Both the position numbers and the translations under genes were made by a program. Of a stretch of 64,000 nucleotides of DNA, positions 35,612 through 43,746 are shown piece by piece; within the stretch, counting starts at the first letter, position 1; every line of letters begins with the position of its first letter. The notes beneath the pieces were generated by a model, which saw nothing but the letters and a program-made list of their open reading frames with translations, was not told where the DNA came from and did not search any database. Where the stretch lies: the NCBI GenBank assembly GCA_021325095.1, contig JAJPHV010000112.1:124001-188000 (forward strand), in the 5' to 3' direction. This stretch comes from Chloroflexota bacterium. GTDB taxonomy: Bacteria > Chloroflexota > Anaerolineae > Aggregatilineales > UBA2796.

Positions 35612-35965
35612 ATGAGGAACTTTGCGATGAGGATCGATGAGTTTTGTCGTGCGGAACCATTGTGCAAGCCTGTGGACAGCAAGTGTCTAGCGGAGGCAAT
35701 GACGGCCTTTTTGGAAGTCTGGAATATGAATTGCCCATACTGTGCCATATGGGTGCGTAATAGCCTCTTGAAACTGGACGGCGTGCTAATTGTCGATGTG
35801 TTTGTCAAACAAGGCATTGCTGCCGCGACCTACGATCCGAAATACATTAGCGTTGACGATCTTCTCAGAACGGTAATCGAGGTCGGCCAGGACTGTCAAC
35901 GCTACTATAGCGCAGAATTGATCGGTCAAGAACCTGCGGCGCAAGCGCTACATTTGCAGCCGTGA
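35612..35965 (+). CDS. HMA domain protein with N-terminal extension
   Basis: 117 residues. The metal loop NMNCPYCAIWVRN is followed by SLLKLDGVLIVDVFV and the rest of an HMA fold. About 35 N-terminal residues contain three further cysteines (EFCRAEPLCKPVDSKC), unlike ordinary CopZ. GAGGAG precedes the ATG. A relative of the protein at 19567; probably a copper carrier. Confidence 0.82.
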   Translation: MRNFAMRIDEFCRAEPLCKPVDSKCLAEAMTAFLEVWNMNCPYCAIWVRNSLLKLDGVLIVDVFVKQGIAAATYDPKYISVDDLLRTVIEVGQDCQRYYSAELIGQEPAAQALHLQP

Positions 35966-36105
35966 TGGTTGACTGATCCCGCTATCGCATAAACGCGCGA
36001 CCATACTTCTCGTTGCCTAACCAGATGAATGTATGGCTCTAGGTGCATAAGATATGAATAGACTGTGGCCTAATCTAATGTCGCAGTTTAATTGCAGGAG
36101 GTCGG

Positions 36106-36699
36106 ATGAATCTCTTTCATCGTTGGTATTGTCGATCTTCATTTTGGAAGAAGGCGCTCAACGAAAAGATATTGCCGTGGACGCTCAACGAAGTCTATCT
36201 GGGCGACAATCTCCTGGAGGTCGGGCCAGGGCCAGGTTTGACGACCGACGTTCTCCGTCAGCGTGTCGCCCATCTCACAGCAATTGAAATTGATCCAGAG
36301 TTGGCAGACAAACTCAAACAGCGGATGCACGGCACAAATGTGACGGTTGTATCGGGCGATGCAACGAAGATGCCGTTTGAGGACAAGTCGTTTTCAGGAG
36401 CCGTGTCATTCACGATGCTCCATCATGTACTCTCTGCGTCCCTTCAGGATCGGCTGCTCGCTGAGGTATATCGGGTGTTGAAGCCGGGCAGCACTTTCGC
36501 CGGGGTCGATAGTGTCTGGAGTCCCCGTTTCCAGCTTATCCACCTCTTCGATACGATGGTCCTCGTTGACCCCAACACCTTCGGAACACGCCTGGAACGG
36601 GCGGGATTTACGAATGCGTCCGTTGAATTGGGCAAGAATCGATTTCGGTTTCGTGCGCAGCGACCCCGAGAACGGGCTGTGGAATCTCAGTCCCACTGA
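36106..36699 (+). CDS. Class I SAM-dependent methyltransferase
   Basis: 197 residues. Motif I is LLEVGPGPGLTTDVL, the acidic residue after strand 2 is in IEIDPELA, and FTMLHHVL matches motif IV. AGGAGG sits ahead of the ATG. The substrate is unknown. A convergent terminator follows. Confidence 0.85.
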   Translation: MNLFHRWYCRSSFWKKALNEKILPWTLNEVYLGDNLLEVGPGPGLTTDVLRQRVAHLTAIEIDPELADKLKQRMHGTNVTVVSGDATKMPFEDKSFSGAVSFTMLHHVLSASLQDRLLAEVYRVLKPGSTFAGVDSVWSPRFQLIHLFDTMVLVDPNTFGTRLERAGFTNASVELGKNRFRFRAQRPRERAVESQSH

Positions 36700-36729
36700 G
36701 ATTGCTGCGCCAGTTCAGGAAAATACAAA

Positions 36730-36769
36730 GAAGCCAGTTAGGGCATCCAATGACGCGCCGACTGGCTTC
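36730..36769. terminator. Stem-loop between convergent genes
   Basis: GAAGCCAGT and ACTGGCTTC pair perfectly (9 bp) around a 22-base loop, followed by TCTCTTGT. It lies between the plus-strand methyltransferase stop and the minus-strand Met-rich gene stop. Confidence 0.65.
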
Positions 36770-36795
36770 TCTTGTAGCCTGCTTCCCAGGTTGTC

Positions 36796-37665
36796 CTACT
36801 GCTGGCTGCTTTCGCTCACGAAAGCACCATGCCAGTGATGGAGCCAGACCTGTCCTGTATAGCCATTGACGCTTAACATGCCGATGATTTTGCCATCACG
36901 GGTAATATCCAGCGTGTAGTAGCCGTAAAAAGCGAGAGCCTCATCCTCAACCTTGGCGCCCGGCAGCGCCTTGTCAAGGTATGCCTGGGCACTCTCAATC
37001 GCTTTGCTCGCTGAGATGGTCAACTTATCGCCGTCTTGTGTTGGAGAGCCAAGTCCCATTGCCTTGCCCATCGAGCCATAGCGCAGATTCCACATCATGT
37101 TCGGCCCCGGTTCAGCATAAACGGTTCCGGTATTCGGATCGATCAGGAACTCAAACGCGCCGCGCTTGGTTTCGGTTTCGACCGCCTCCCCATAGAAGTG
37201 GTTGCTAAACTGCATGATCTCCTTAAGTTCGAGCTTCGTCTTGCCGTTCCAGGCGGTGATGTAGGCTTTCGCAACCGCGGTAGCGTTTTCCAGTGTCAAG
37301 GGTTTCGCAACAGCAACCAGATTGGCTGGCGGCGTCCACGCCCCCATCATGCCGTTTCCAGGGCCGAAGCTACCCATCTGACCCGGATCGGCATTCATCA
37401 TGCCGCCCATCATGTTCATCATGCCGCTCATCTGGCCGCACTGCTGGGAAGAGGGTTGATAATTGCCGCCCATCATGCCGTTGCCGCCCATCATACCGCC
37501 CTGAGCCATCATGCCACCATTCATCATATTCCCGAACGGGCAGGGGGTCTGCGTAGGCCCCTGGGCATAGACTGGAACACCATTGAACAAGACGATAAAG
37601 CCCAGTGCGAGTACAAGTGTCGTTCCAACCGCCAGGAGGCCCTTCACGTTACGTTGCCTTGTCAT
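36796..37665 (-). CDS. Exported Met-rich, PepSY-like protein
   Basis: 289 residues. The signal peptide (about 1-34) ends at PVYAQG. Residues 40-115 are packed with Met-Met-Gly and Met-Gly-Gly clusters (about 24 Met), a typical Cu(I)-binding feature. The remainder has two PepSY-like halves (TLENATAVAKAYI and SASKAIESAQAYLDKA), ending GQVWLHHWHG. It probably binds copper outside the membrane. Its start overlaps the SHOCT gene by 4 bp, and the CusS-like kinase gene lies close by on the same strand. Confidence 0.82.
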   Translation of the reverse strand: MTRQRNVKGLLAVGTTLVLALGFIVLFNGVPVYAQGPTQTPCPFGNMMNGGMMAQGGMMGGNGMMGGNYQPSSQQCGQMSGMMNMMGGMMNADPGQMGSFGPGNGMMGAWTPPANLVAVAKPLTLENATAVAKAYITAWNGKTKLELKEIMQFSNHFYGEAVETETKRGAFEFLIDPNTGTVYAEPGPNMMWNLRYGSMGKAMGLGSPTQDGDKLTISASKAIESAQAYLDKALPGAKVEDEALAFYGYYTLDITRDGKIIGMLSVNGYTGQVWLHHWHGAFVSESSQQ

Positions 37666-37886
37666 TTGACCATCTCCTTTGTCTGCTTAAGATCTTCGAT
37701 AAGCGCGAGATATTCATCCCGCGAGATATCACCTCGTGAGTAGCGCATCTGGGCTATCTCCTGCGCTGACGCGGGCGAAGTGGCTCGCGCCGATTGCCCA
37801 CCCAGGAAGAGCGTTTTTAGGCCCCAGATCACCAATGCGGCAACTGCCAACCAGAATAAGATCATCAGCAGACCACCGCTCCACAT
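37662..37886 (-). CDS. SHOCT-domain small membrane protein
   Basis: 74 residues: one helix (about 6-24) and the C-terminal SHOCT motif EIAQMRYSRGDISRDEYLALIEDL. Such proteins are common beside copper-handling genes, with an unclear role. A second ATG (37865) is possible. Translationally coupled to the Met-rich gene. Confidence 0.8.
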   Translation of the reverse strand: MWSGGLLMILFWLAVAALVIWGLKTLFLGGQSARATSPASAQEIAQMRYSRGDISRDEYLALIEDLKQTKEMVK

Positions 37887-38244
37887 CCAATATCCATACT
37901 CCCCGTTCCAATACCTGTGCCAATTGGTCTGCGGGTTTGTAGTGCGCGCTTGAGCAGGTGATGCTCAGACGCGACAAGAAGCAGAAACTAAAGATGACCG
38001 CCCTGAAAAGGCGCACTCGATTTAGTTTTCGGACTCTCAAAACCTCTCAGCCGGGGCTTGGCTCCACTTTTCAGCCCGGCGCTAAAAAGTTGGCACAGGT
38101 ATTGCCCGTTCATCATCGCCATTTCCTCTCAACTGCTCCCCAATATCGTACAAATCGTCAGCGTGATATTGGAGCATGAACTATGGGTATGATGCCAAAT
38201 ACGATTGAAGCTACGGTGTCGCTTCTATGAAGTTTTGGTGAAGC
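37887..38244. other. Intergenic stretch, 358 bp
   Basis: Between the SHOCT gene and the end of the sensor kinase. It holds a degenerate copy of the operator (minus strand GACCAATTGGCA, 37929-37918) in the right register for a -10 TATTGG ending at 37887, but that would place transcription start inside the SHOCT frame. An imperfect GC-rich inverted repeat lies near 38049-38085. No gene is seen. Confidence 0.4.
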
Positions 38245-39360
38245 TCAAGCAAGCGGGAGGGTGAAGTGGAAGGTACTGCCCTGGCCTGGCCCCGGACTTT
38301 CGGCCCAGATGCGCCCACCGTGCGCCTCGACAATGTGCCGGGCGATGGTCAGCCCAATGCCGCTGCCACCACTGGCGCGCGCCCTGGACTTGTCCACACG
38401 GTAGAAGCGTTGGAAAATGCGTTCCAGGTCTGCTACTGCCAGCCCAATGCCCGTGTCCTGAATTGAGAACTGCATCATCGAGCCGCCACGAGTCAGGCAG
38501 ATCGTGACCTTGCCGCCCAGATCAGTATATTGAAGCGCATTGCCGAGCAAATTCGCCAACACTTGCCGAATACGCTCAACGTCCGCCAGGACACTGACCG
38601 CTGCCGTAGGCAAATCGGTCTCCAAGCCAACGCCTTTGTCGTTGAATTGAGGGCGCAAGGTGGCTGCCGCCAGGGTCACGAGTTCAGTCGAATCGCAGGG
38701 TCGGATGTCCAGGTGAAGTTGCGCAGCCTCGGCGCGTGACAGTTCTTGCAGATCGTCCACCAGAAGTTGCAAGCGCTCGGCCTCCCGGTGTACCAGTTCA
38801 AAGGTCTCCGGGGTAGAGGGGATGACGCCATCCTGCAAGCCTTCCATGTAGCCTTTGATGCTGGCTAACGGCGTTTTGAGTTCGTGGCTGACGTCGGCAA
38901 TCAGCCGTTGGCGCATCGTTTCCGTCTCGACCAGTGCCGCCGCCATGCGGTTGAAACTGCGCGTCAATTCGCCGAATTCGTCGCCTTGATCCATAGGTAA
39001 GCGTTCGTGGTAATGACCCTCGGCAATGTGGTGGCTGGCCTTGACCAACTGGCGGATAGGTTGAACGATGCGCTGACTGATGTACCAGCTGAGTGCGGTA
39101 GCAACCAGCGTGGCAGCAATACCGGCGATGAGCAAGGCGTTGTTCAGCGTTTGCCGGAAATTCGTGTCGATTTCGGACTCGAAAGTCTGCATATCGCTGC
39201 CCATCATGGCTTGCATGGTCATACCCGACGCTCCTCGCATATTGCCCATGTGGCGTGAGAAGTCCGCAGGCGCGATAAAGGCTGTAGAAAGTGCCAGGAT
39301 GAGCAATCCTACCGCAATAACGATGAGGTAGGAGATAATGAGCTTCCCGATCAGACTCAT
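38245..39360 (-). CDS. CusS-like copper-sensing histidine kinase
   Basis: 371 residues. Two helices (about 8-30 and 76-94) enclose a short outer loop carrying HMGNMRGASGMTMQAMMGSDM (36-57), dense in Met and His, which strongly suggests sensing of Cu(I) or Ag(I). HAMP, the H box ADVSHELKTPL (His159), LLGNALQY, DTGIGL and GGSGIGL follow. It overlaps the regulator gene by 4 bp. Confidence 0.93.
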   Translation of the reverse strand: MSLIGKLIISYLIVIAVGLLILALSTAFIAPADFSRHMGNMRGASGMTMQAMMGSDMQTFESEIDTNFRQTLNNALLIAGIAATLVATALSWYISQRIVQPIRQLVKASHHIAEGHYHERLPMDQGDEFGELTRSFNRMAAALVETETMRQRLIADVSHELKTPLASIKGYMEGLQDGVIPSTPETFELVHREAERLQLLVDDLQELSRAEAAQLHLDIRPCDSTELVTLAAATLRPQFNDKGVGLETDLPTAAVSVLADVERIRQVLANLLGNALQYTDLGGKVTICLTRGGSMMQFSIQDTGIGLAVADLERIFQRFYRVDKSRARASGGSGIGLTIARHIVEAHGGRIWAESPGPGQGSTFHFTLPLA

Positions 39361-40091
39361 TCGGCTTTGTCCTCAAACTTATAGCCAACCCCGCGCACGG
39401 TAAGGACATATTGTGGGTTGGCCGGGTCGCGTTCTAATTTCTGCCGCACGTGACCGATATGCACGTCCACCACGCGCTCGTCGCCATAGAAATCGTAGCC
39501 CCATACCCGTTCCAGCAGTTGCTCACGGCTTAACACCATTTCCGCGTAAGTTGTCAGCGTCTTGAGCAGTTTGAACTCCAGTGCGGTCAGTTCGATTTCC
39601 TGACCCTCCCGCCAGACTTTGTGCCGTTGACCATCAATGCGGATGTGCGGAAAGCTCATCACGTCCTCTGCCGCTGCGCCTTCCGCACGCCCCCGGCGCA
39701 GGATGGCTTTGACCCGCGCGACCAATTCACGTGGGCTGAACGGTTTGGTCAGGTAGTCATCCGCCCCGACTGTCAGCCCAACGACGCGGTCTGTTTCCTC
39801 AGATTTGGCGGTGAGGAGCAGCACATAGGCATCCGATTCCCGGCGAATCTGCTGCAAAATCTCAAGCCCGTCCATGACAGGCAGCATCACATCCAGAACA
39901 ACCAGATCCGGGTGGAAGCGGCGAAAAAGAGCCAATCCCTGTGTCCCATCTTCAGCGGTATCAATCGTATAGCCTTCGGCGTGCAGGTAAGCCGTCACTA
40001 TCCTTCGGATATTTTCCTCATCATCAATAATGAGTATGCGTGTTTTTCCAACGATGGTCGTCAACGTTGTGTGCCTCACTGAAGAACACAT
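39357..40091 (-). CDS. OmpR/PhoB-family response regulator, CusR-like
   Basis: 244 residues. Asp23/Asp24 (IIDDEEN), Asp67 (LDVMLP) and Lys in LTKPF form the receiver; the winged helix ends VLTVRGVGYKFEDKAE. A GTG four codons in is an alternative start. It is the partner of the Met/His-loop kinase, so it is the best local candidate for a copper-activated transcription factor and for binding the repeated operators. No copy of the operator was seen directly upstream of it. Confidence 0.92.
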   Translation of the reverse strand: MCSSVRHTTLTTIVGKTRILIIDDEENIRRIVTAYLHAEGYTIDTAEDGTQGLALFRRFHPDLVVLDVMLPVMDGLEILQQIRRESDAYVLLLTAKSEETDRVVGLTVGADDYLTKPFSPRELVARVKAILRRGRAEGAAAEDVMSFPHIRIDGQRHKVWREGQEIELTALEFKLLKTLTTYAEMVLSREQLLERVWGYDFYGDERVVDVHIGHVRQKLERDPANPQYVLTVRGVGYKFEDKAE

Positions 40092-40303
40092 GACTATTGT
40101 CAGGATTGTATCCCCAAAATTGGCTCACCATGTCGCCGCATCAATTCCTCAGCAAATCATCAGGATTACCTCAACCCGTCATCAGCCGCGTGTACAATAA
40201 TCATCAATAGCAATTCCAACTACCGATAGTGCCCCGCGTTCGGTTTGTATTTGACTTTCAATTGGATGGGCAAGGCTTCCGGGGATAGGAAAGGCTGTAT
40301 ACG

Positions 40304-41050
40304 ATGATCGGGAAAGTAGCACTCGTTACGGGTGCAGGATCAGGTATAGGTCGGGCGACGGCTATTCTGTTCGCTCGGGAGGGCGCTAACGTAGTCGTCT
40401 CCGATGTAAACGAAACTGGTGGTAAGGAAACTGTAGAACACATTGAGGCGGCGGGCGGACAAGCCACTTTTGTCCGCGCCGATGTCTCCAAGTCTGCCGA
40501 GGTACAAGCGTTGATCAGTAGCACAGCTTCAGCCTATGGACGACTCGATTATGCCTGCAACAATGCGGGGATCGGCGGCGCTCAGAAATTTACCGCAGAT
40601 TATATGGAGGCTGACTGGAACCAACTGATCGGGATCAACCTCACAGGTGTCTGGCTCTGCATGAAGTACGAAATCCCGCAGATGCTCAAGGTAGGTGGTG
40701 GTGTGATAGTCAACATGTCCTCAATCTTGGGCTGGGTTGGCTTTGCAGGTGCGCCTGCTTACGTTGCAGCAAAGCATGGTGTGGTTGGCCTAACCAAAAC
40801 GGCTGCGCTTGAATACAGCGCCCAGAACATCCGCATCACGGCGGTATGCCCGGCATTTATCCAGACGCCTATGGTGGAAAAAGCTATTGCTGACCCAGCA
40901 GTTTTGCAGATGCTGGTCGGAATGCATCCGATCAAGCGTATGGGCAAACCGGAAGAAGTCGCCGAACTGGTCGTGTGGCTATGTTCTAACAAGGCATCCT
41001 TCATAACGGGCAATGCAGTACTGGTTGATGGTGGGTACGTCGCACAGTAA
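40304..41050 (+). CDS. Short-chain dehydrogenase/reductase, intact
   Basis: 248 residues. VTGAGSGIGRAT, CNNAGIGG, the catalytic Ser in MSSILGW and PAYVAAKHGVVG give a complete classical SDR, likely NAD(P)-dependent. Not related closely to the interrupted SDR at 10650. The substrate is unknown. A strong terminator follows and separates it from the conjugation genes. Confidence 0.93.
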   Translation: MIGKVALVTGAGSGIGRATAILFAREGANVVVSDVNETGGKETVEHIEAAGGQATFVRADVSKSAEVQALISSTASAYGRLDYACNNAGIGGAQKFTADYMEADWNQLIGINLTGVWLCMKYEIPQMLKVGGGVIVNMSSILGWVGFAGAPAYVAAKHGVVGLTKTAALEYSAQNIRITAVCPAFIQTPMVEKAIADPAVLQMLVGMHPIKRMGKPEEVAELVVWLCSNKASFITGNAVLVDGGYVAQ

Positions 41051-41074
41051 AAGCTGAACAGAGAATCAACATTT

Positions 41075-41113
41075 CGAGCCGTCCATCAATTGATAGGATG
41101 GCTCGACTTTTTT
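41075..41113. terminator. Rho-independent terminator between cargo and conjugation genes
   Basis: CGAGCC at 41075 pairs with GGCTCG ending at 41105, with further pairing inside (ATCAATTGAT), followed by six T at 41108-41113. It serves the SDR on the plus strand and possibly the converging minus-strand operon. Confidence 0.8.
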
Positions 41114-41129
41114 CAATAGTCTCGCAATG

Positions 41130-42476
41130 TTAATTCAGCCAACCGTCTCTCACGAGTTGAGTGAGATCACTGCGCGTTTCATCCTCTAATAGCCGACGCT
41201 GCTCGTCTTCCTGTTCCAACGCCGGGTCGGCTGGCCCAAAGCGGAATGAGAATTTTTTGGCCCGTATTCGCTGGTGTTGGGCATTCCAGTCTTCGGCCAG
41301 CTTGAACACCGCTCCTACTCCGTACATCGGGTTAAAGAGCATGGCATTCAGTTCCATGACTATCGGATCCACATCCTCAGCTATCTCGCCGATGTAGATC
41401 GTTACCGCCTCCGAATACTGATCGTATTCCCAGTATTTCACCAGGTTAACAGCGGGTCGAACTTTGCGATCTGCACCCCGCGCAGTAGTCCGCTCGACTG
41501 CATACCGAAGGCTTTTGTCATTCTCACGCCCGTGCAGCCCACGCTCATATTCGCAGCCGGACGTGAACCGGTCAGGTCCTCCCTCGGTGAACAACCTGGG
41601 ATCCTCCCGATTAGGATCAATGAATCCATTGGCAACGCCCCAATTTTCGGCGAGGCGTTGGGCTGCTTCGAGGCCAAGCCGGGCGCGGGCGTTTTCCAAC
41701 TCGGTCACATCGGCGCGCGCCCGATGCCACGCATAATCGTTCCATTCTGTTGAGGTGAGAGCGAATTCCCTATCAACATCCCACGTCAATCCGTTCCAGT
41801 CTTCTTTTGTCCGGTTGACGTAATTCGCAATTTCTAGCCGTTGAGTGCCGTCGCTGTGATGTTTCGACGTATAGACGGACACGGAACCATCGGCATTACG
41901 TTTCGCTTCAAAAGAATAGGCCACTATTCCAGGTGGGTTGTGAGTTTGCTCCGGCTCCACTATACGGGTCGGCTCAATAGCGTTCCTCAATTCAAGGGTT
42001 TTCTGCAACAGCGTCCGGAAGGGACACGGTACTTGCTGATTGTCAAAGAGAAATGGCTGTTCCGGATTCATTTCTAAGGTGTGCTTGTCCTTCATCCATG
42101 CCTCGACATGGTTCATCACAGCTTCCAGGCCCACGTTGTCACGCATAGCGCGCAGATTCTCGACAGCGGTCCAGGCTCTCAAAGCGCCCTCGAAGCTATC
42201 AATCCAGAGTCGATCCATCTCGCATACGCCTTGCGCGATGATGTATTTGACAGCCTCTAAAGAGGATACACCTGGCTCCACCCACGACGACCTGGCCTCA
42301 AAATCATAGCCGACTGTGCTATCTCCCGGCCCATCCAGCCACAGCGTCTGGGTTGCATCCGCATCAGGATCACTATTCAGCGTGGCGACCCAATCATCGA
42401 ATTCGCTGACCTCAGCAAGCCATTCAGCAAATGGCAGGTCGTCTCTCGACAGTCCTGTTCGTGTTGGAAAATCCAT
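41130..42476 (-). CDS. Conjugative-element protein of unknown function, 448 residues
   Basis: Acidic soluble protein with no recognised domain. Features visible: tryptophan-rich strands (VATLNSDPDADATQTLWLDGPG, WNDYAWHRARADVTELENARARLGLEAAQRLAENW) and a charged C-terminus. The ATG at 42476 lies after the stop of the upstream gene and has AAAGGA in front. It is the last gene of a minus-strand series with topoisomerase, ParB-like and VirB4 genes, so a role in plasmid or element biology is inferred from position only. Confidence 0.55.
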   Translation of the reverse strand: MDFPTRTGLSRDDLPFAEWLAEVSEFDDWVATLNSDPDADATQTLWLDGPGDSTVGYDFEARSSWVEPGVSSLEAVKYIIAQGVCEMDRLWIDSFEGALRAWTAVENLRAMRDNVGLEAVMNHVEAWMKDKHTLEMNPEQPFLFDNQQVPCPFRTLLQKTLELRNAIEPTRIVEPEQTHNPPGIVAYSFEAKRNADGSVSVYTSKHHSDGTQRLEIANYVNRTKEDWNGLTWDVDREFALTSTEWNDYAWHRARADVTELENARARLGLEAAQRLAENWGVANGFIDPNREDPRLFTEGGPDRFTSGCEYERGLHGRENDKSLRYAVERTTARGADRKVRPAVNLVKYWEYDQYSEAVTIYIGEIAEDVDPIVMELNAMLFNPMYGVGAVFKLAEDWNAQHQRIRAKKFSFRFGPADPALEQEDEQRRLLEDETRSDLTQLVRDGWLN

Positions 42477-42501
42477 TGGCGACTGTTCCTTTCGGTTCGG
42501 C

Positions 42502-43743
42502 TCACTCGATGCCAATGTCCCAGGCTTCAACAATTGGCTGGTTCAATTCAGAGTCGGCAGCCGTATCGAAATTGTCGACAGCGAGGGGGTATTCCGGCTC
42601 ATAAAGTTCAGGGTGAGTAACTGCCATACCTTCCTCAATAACTTGCTGAATTGCGATACCAGCGCTCTCAAGATTCCATCGTTCAACCTCCACTGTTCCA
42701 TCGGCCATGCCTTGCGCCACCGTATAGATTTCGGGAACCGTCAAATGCTCTGCAATATCCACCAGGATAGCTGTCGCCTTATCGACTTCTTCAAGGGTTC
42801 CTTCGACGCTGACCGCAAAGGCATCCTGTTGCTCTAGTCCAGTGGAGAACAGCCCTGCTATTGCGTTTCCATCCGGAGTCTCATAAGCTAGAACCCAGAC
42901 TCTCGCCACGTCGAGCGAGGCGACTGGTAGTATTCGGTCTCCATCATCTGTAATTTCGAGACCAAGCCGTGCCAGACCTTCCTCTAACTCTCGGAGGTTG
43001 CGAGCCTCAGATTCTACAGTGTCCAGGTCAATTGTCTGAACGTCTGCACCCATCCCCGTCAGGGCCAGGCTATCCAGGGCCAACTGCGTTTCAACCTCCC
43101 CGCTTAGGGGCATATCTTCCTGCGCCAGCCGGACGAGCGACCCGTATCGTTCAATCTGGTCGTCTGGAATAATTTGCCAATCGACTTCAATTCCTCTGTG
43201 TTCCGCAACTTCATGGGCAAAACTCGGCAGCAACAACTCCGGGAATGCGACAGGCTCATGGATGGCATGTTCCATGACTTGATAAAGTTCGACTGCCTCA
43301 GCCGCGTTACTCAGCCGCGCCACTTCGCCATATTCGGCCTGTGTCCTGTCCCCATCCAAATAGTAGGCCAGCACGCCGACCGAGTGAAACAGATCGCCCA
43401 TGAAGTCTGATCTTTCCGTCCCGGAAATCTCAGCGCCGATGAAACCAGCAGCTTTGGCCCGGTCTTCCATCTCGACGTAAGCCCTGTTCGGCTGGTCATT
43501 GGCCGACGAGAACACTGTGTCTAGATATTGGATCGTCCAATCATGAAATACTCTGGAAAGCTTATCATTGAGAGTATTGACGGGATCCGCGAGGGCAGCA
43601 GTGTCCGACGGCTCTACGGTGTCGTCAATGGCCGAGACATCCACCGTGCCATCCAACAGTGACGGGTGGTCGTCTGTTGAGGCGGGTGTGGCCGCCGTTT
43701 CGGGTTCGACGATTATCTCCATATTAGCTGTTTCCGACCGCAT
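42502..43743 (-). CDS. Conjugative-element protein of unknown function, 413 residues
   Basis: Very acidic (long stretches rich in Asp/Glu), with no membrane helix and no known motif. The N-terminal 40 residues are low-complexity Ala/Thr/Asp; the rest is mainly helical. It starts 3 bp after the topoisomerase stop, so the two are co-translated. Acidic proteins of this sort can be DNA mimics, but nothing here proves it. Confidence 0.55.
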   Translation of the reverse strand: MRSETANMEIIVEPETAATPASTDDHPSLLDGTVDVSAIDDTVEPSDTAALADPVNTLNDKLSRVFHDWTIQYLDTVFSSANDQPNRAYVEMEDRAKAAGFIGAEISGTERSDFMGDLFHSVGVLAYYLDGDRTQAEYGEVARLSNAAEAVELYQVMEHAIHEPVAFPELLLPSFAHEVAEHRGIEVDWQIIPDDQIERYGSLVRLAQEDMPLSGEVETQLALDSLALTGMGADVQTIDLDTVESEARNLRELEEGLARLGLEITDDGDRILPVASLDVARVWVLAYETPDGNAIAGLFSTGLEQQDAFAVSVEGTLEEVDKATAILVDIAEHLTVPEIYTVAQGMADGTVEVERWNLESAGIAIQQVIEEGMAVTHPELYEPEYPLAVDNFDTAADSELNQPIVEAWDIGIE

Positions 43744-43746
43744 TGA

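Noticed and set aside
37887..37929. Degenerate operator and -10 TATTGG before the SHOCT gene
   Set aside because: The palindrome is weak, and the predicted start of transcription would fall inside the annotated coding sequence unless translation starts at 37865.
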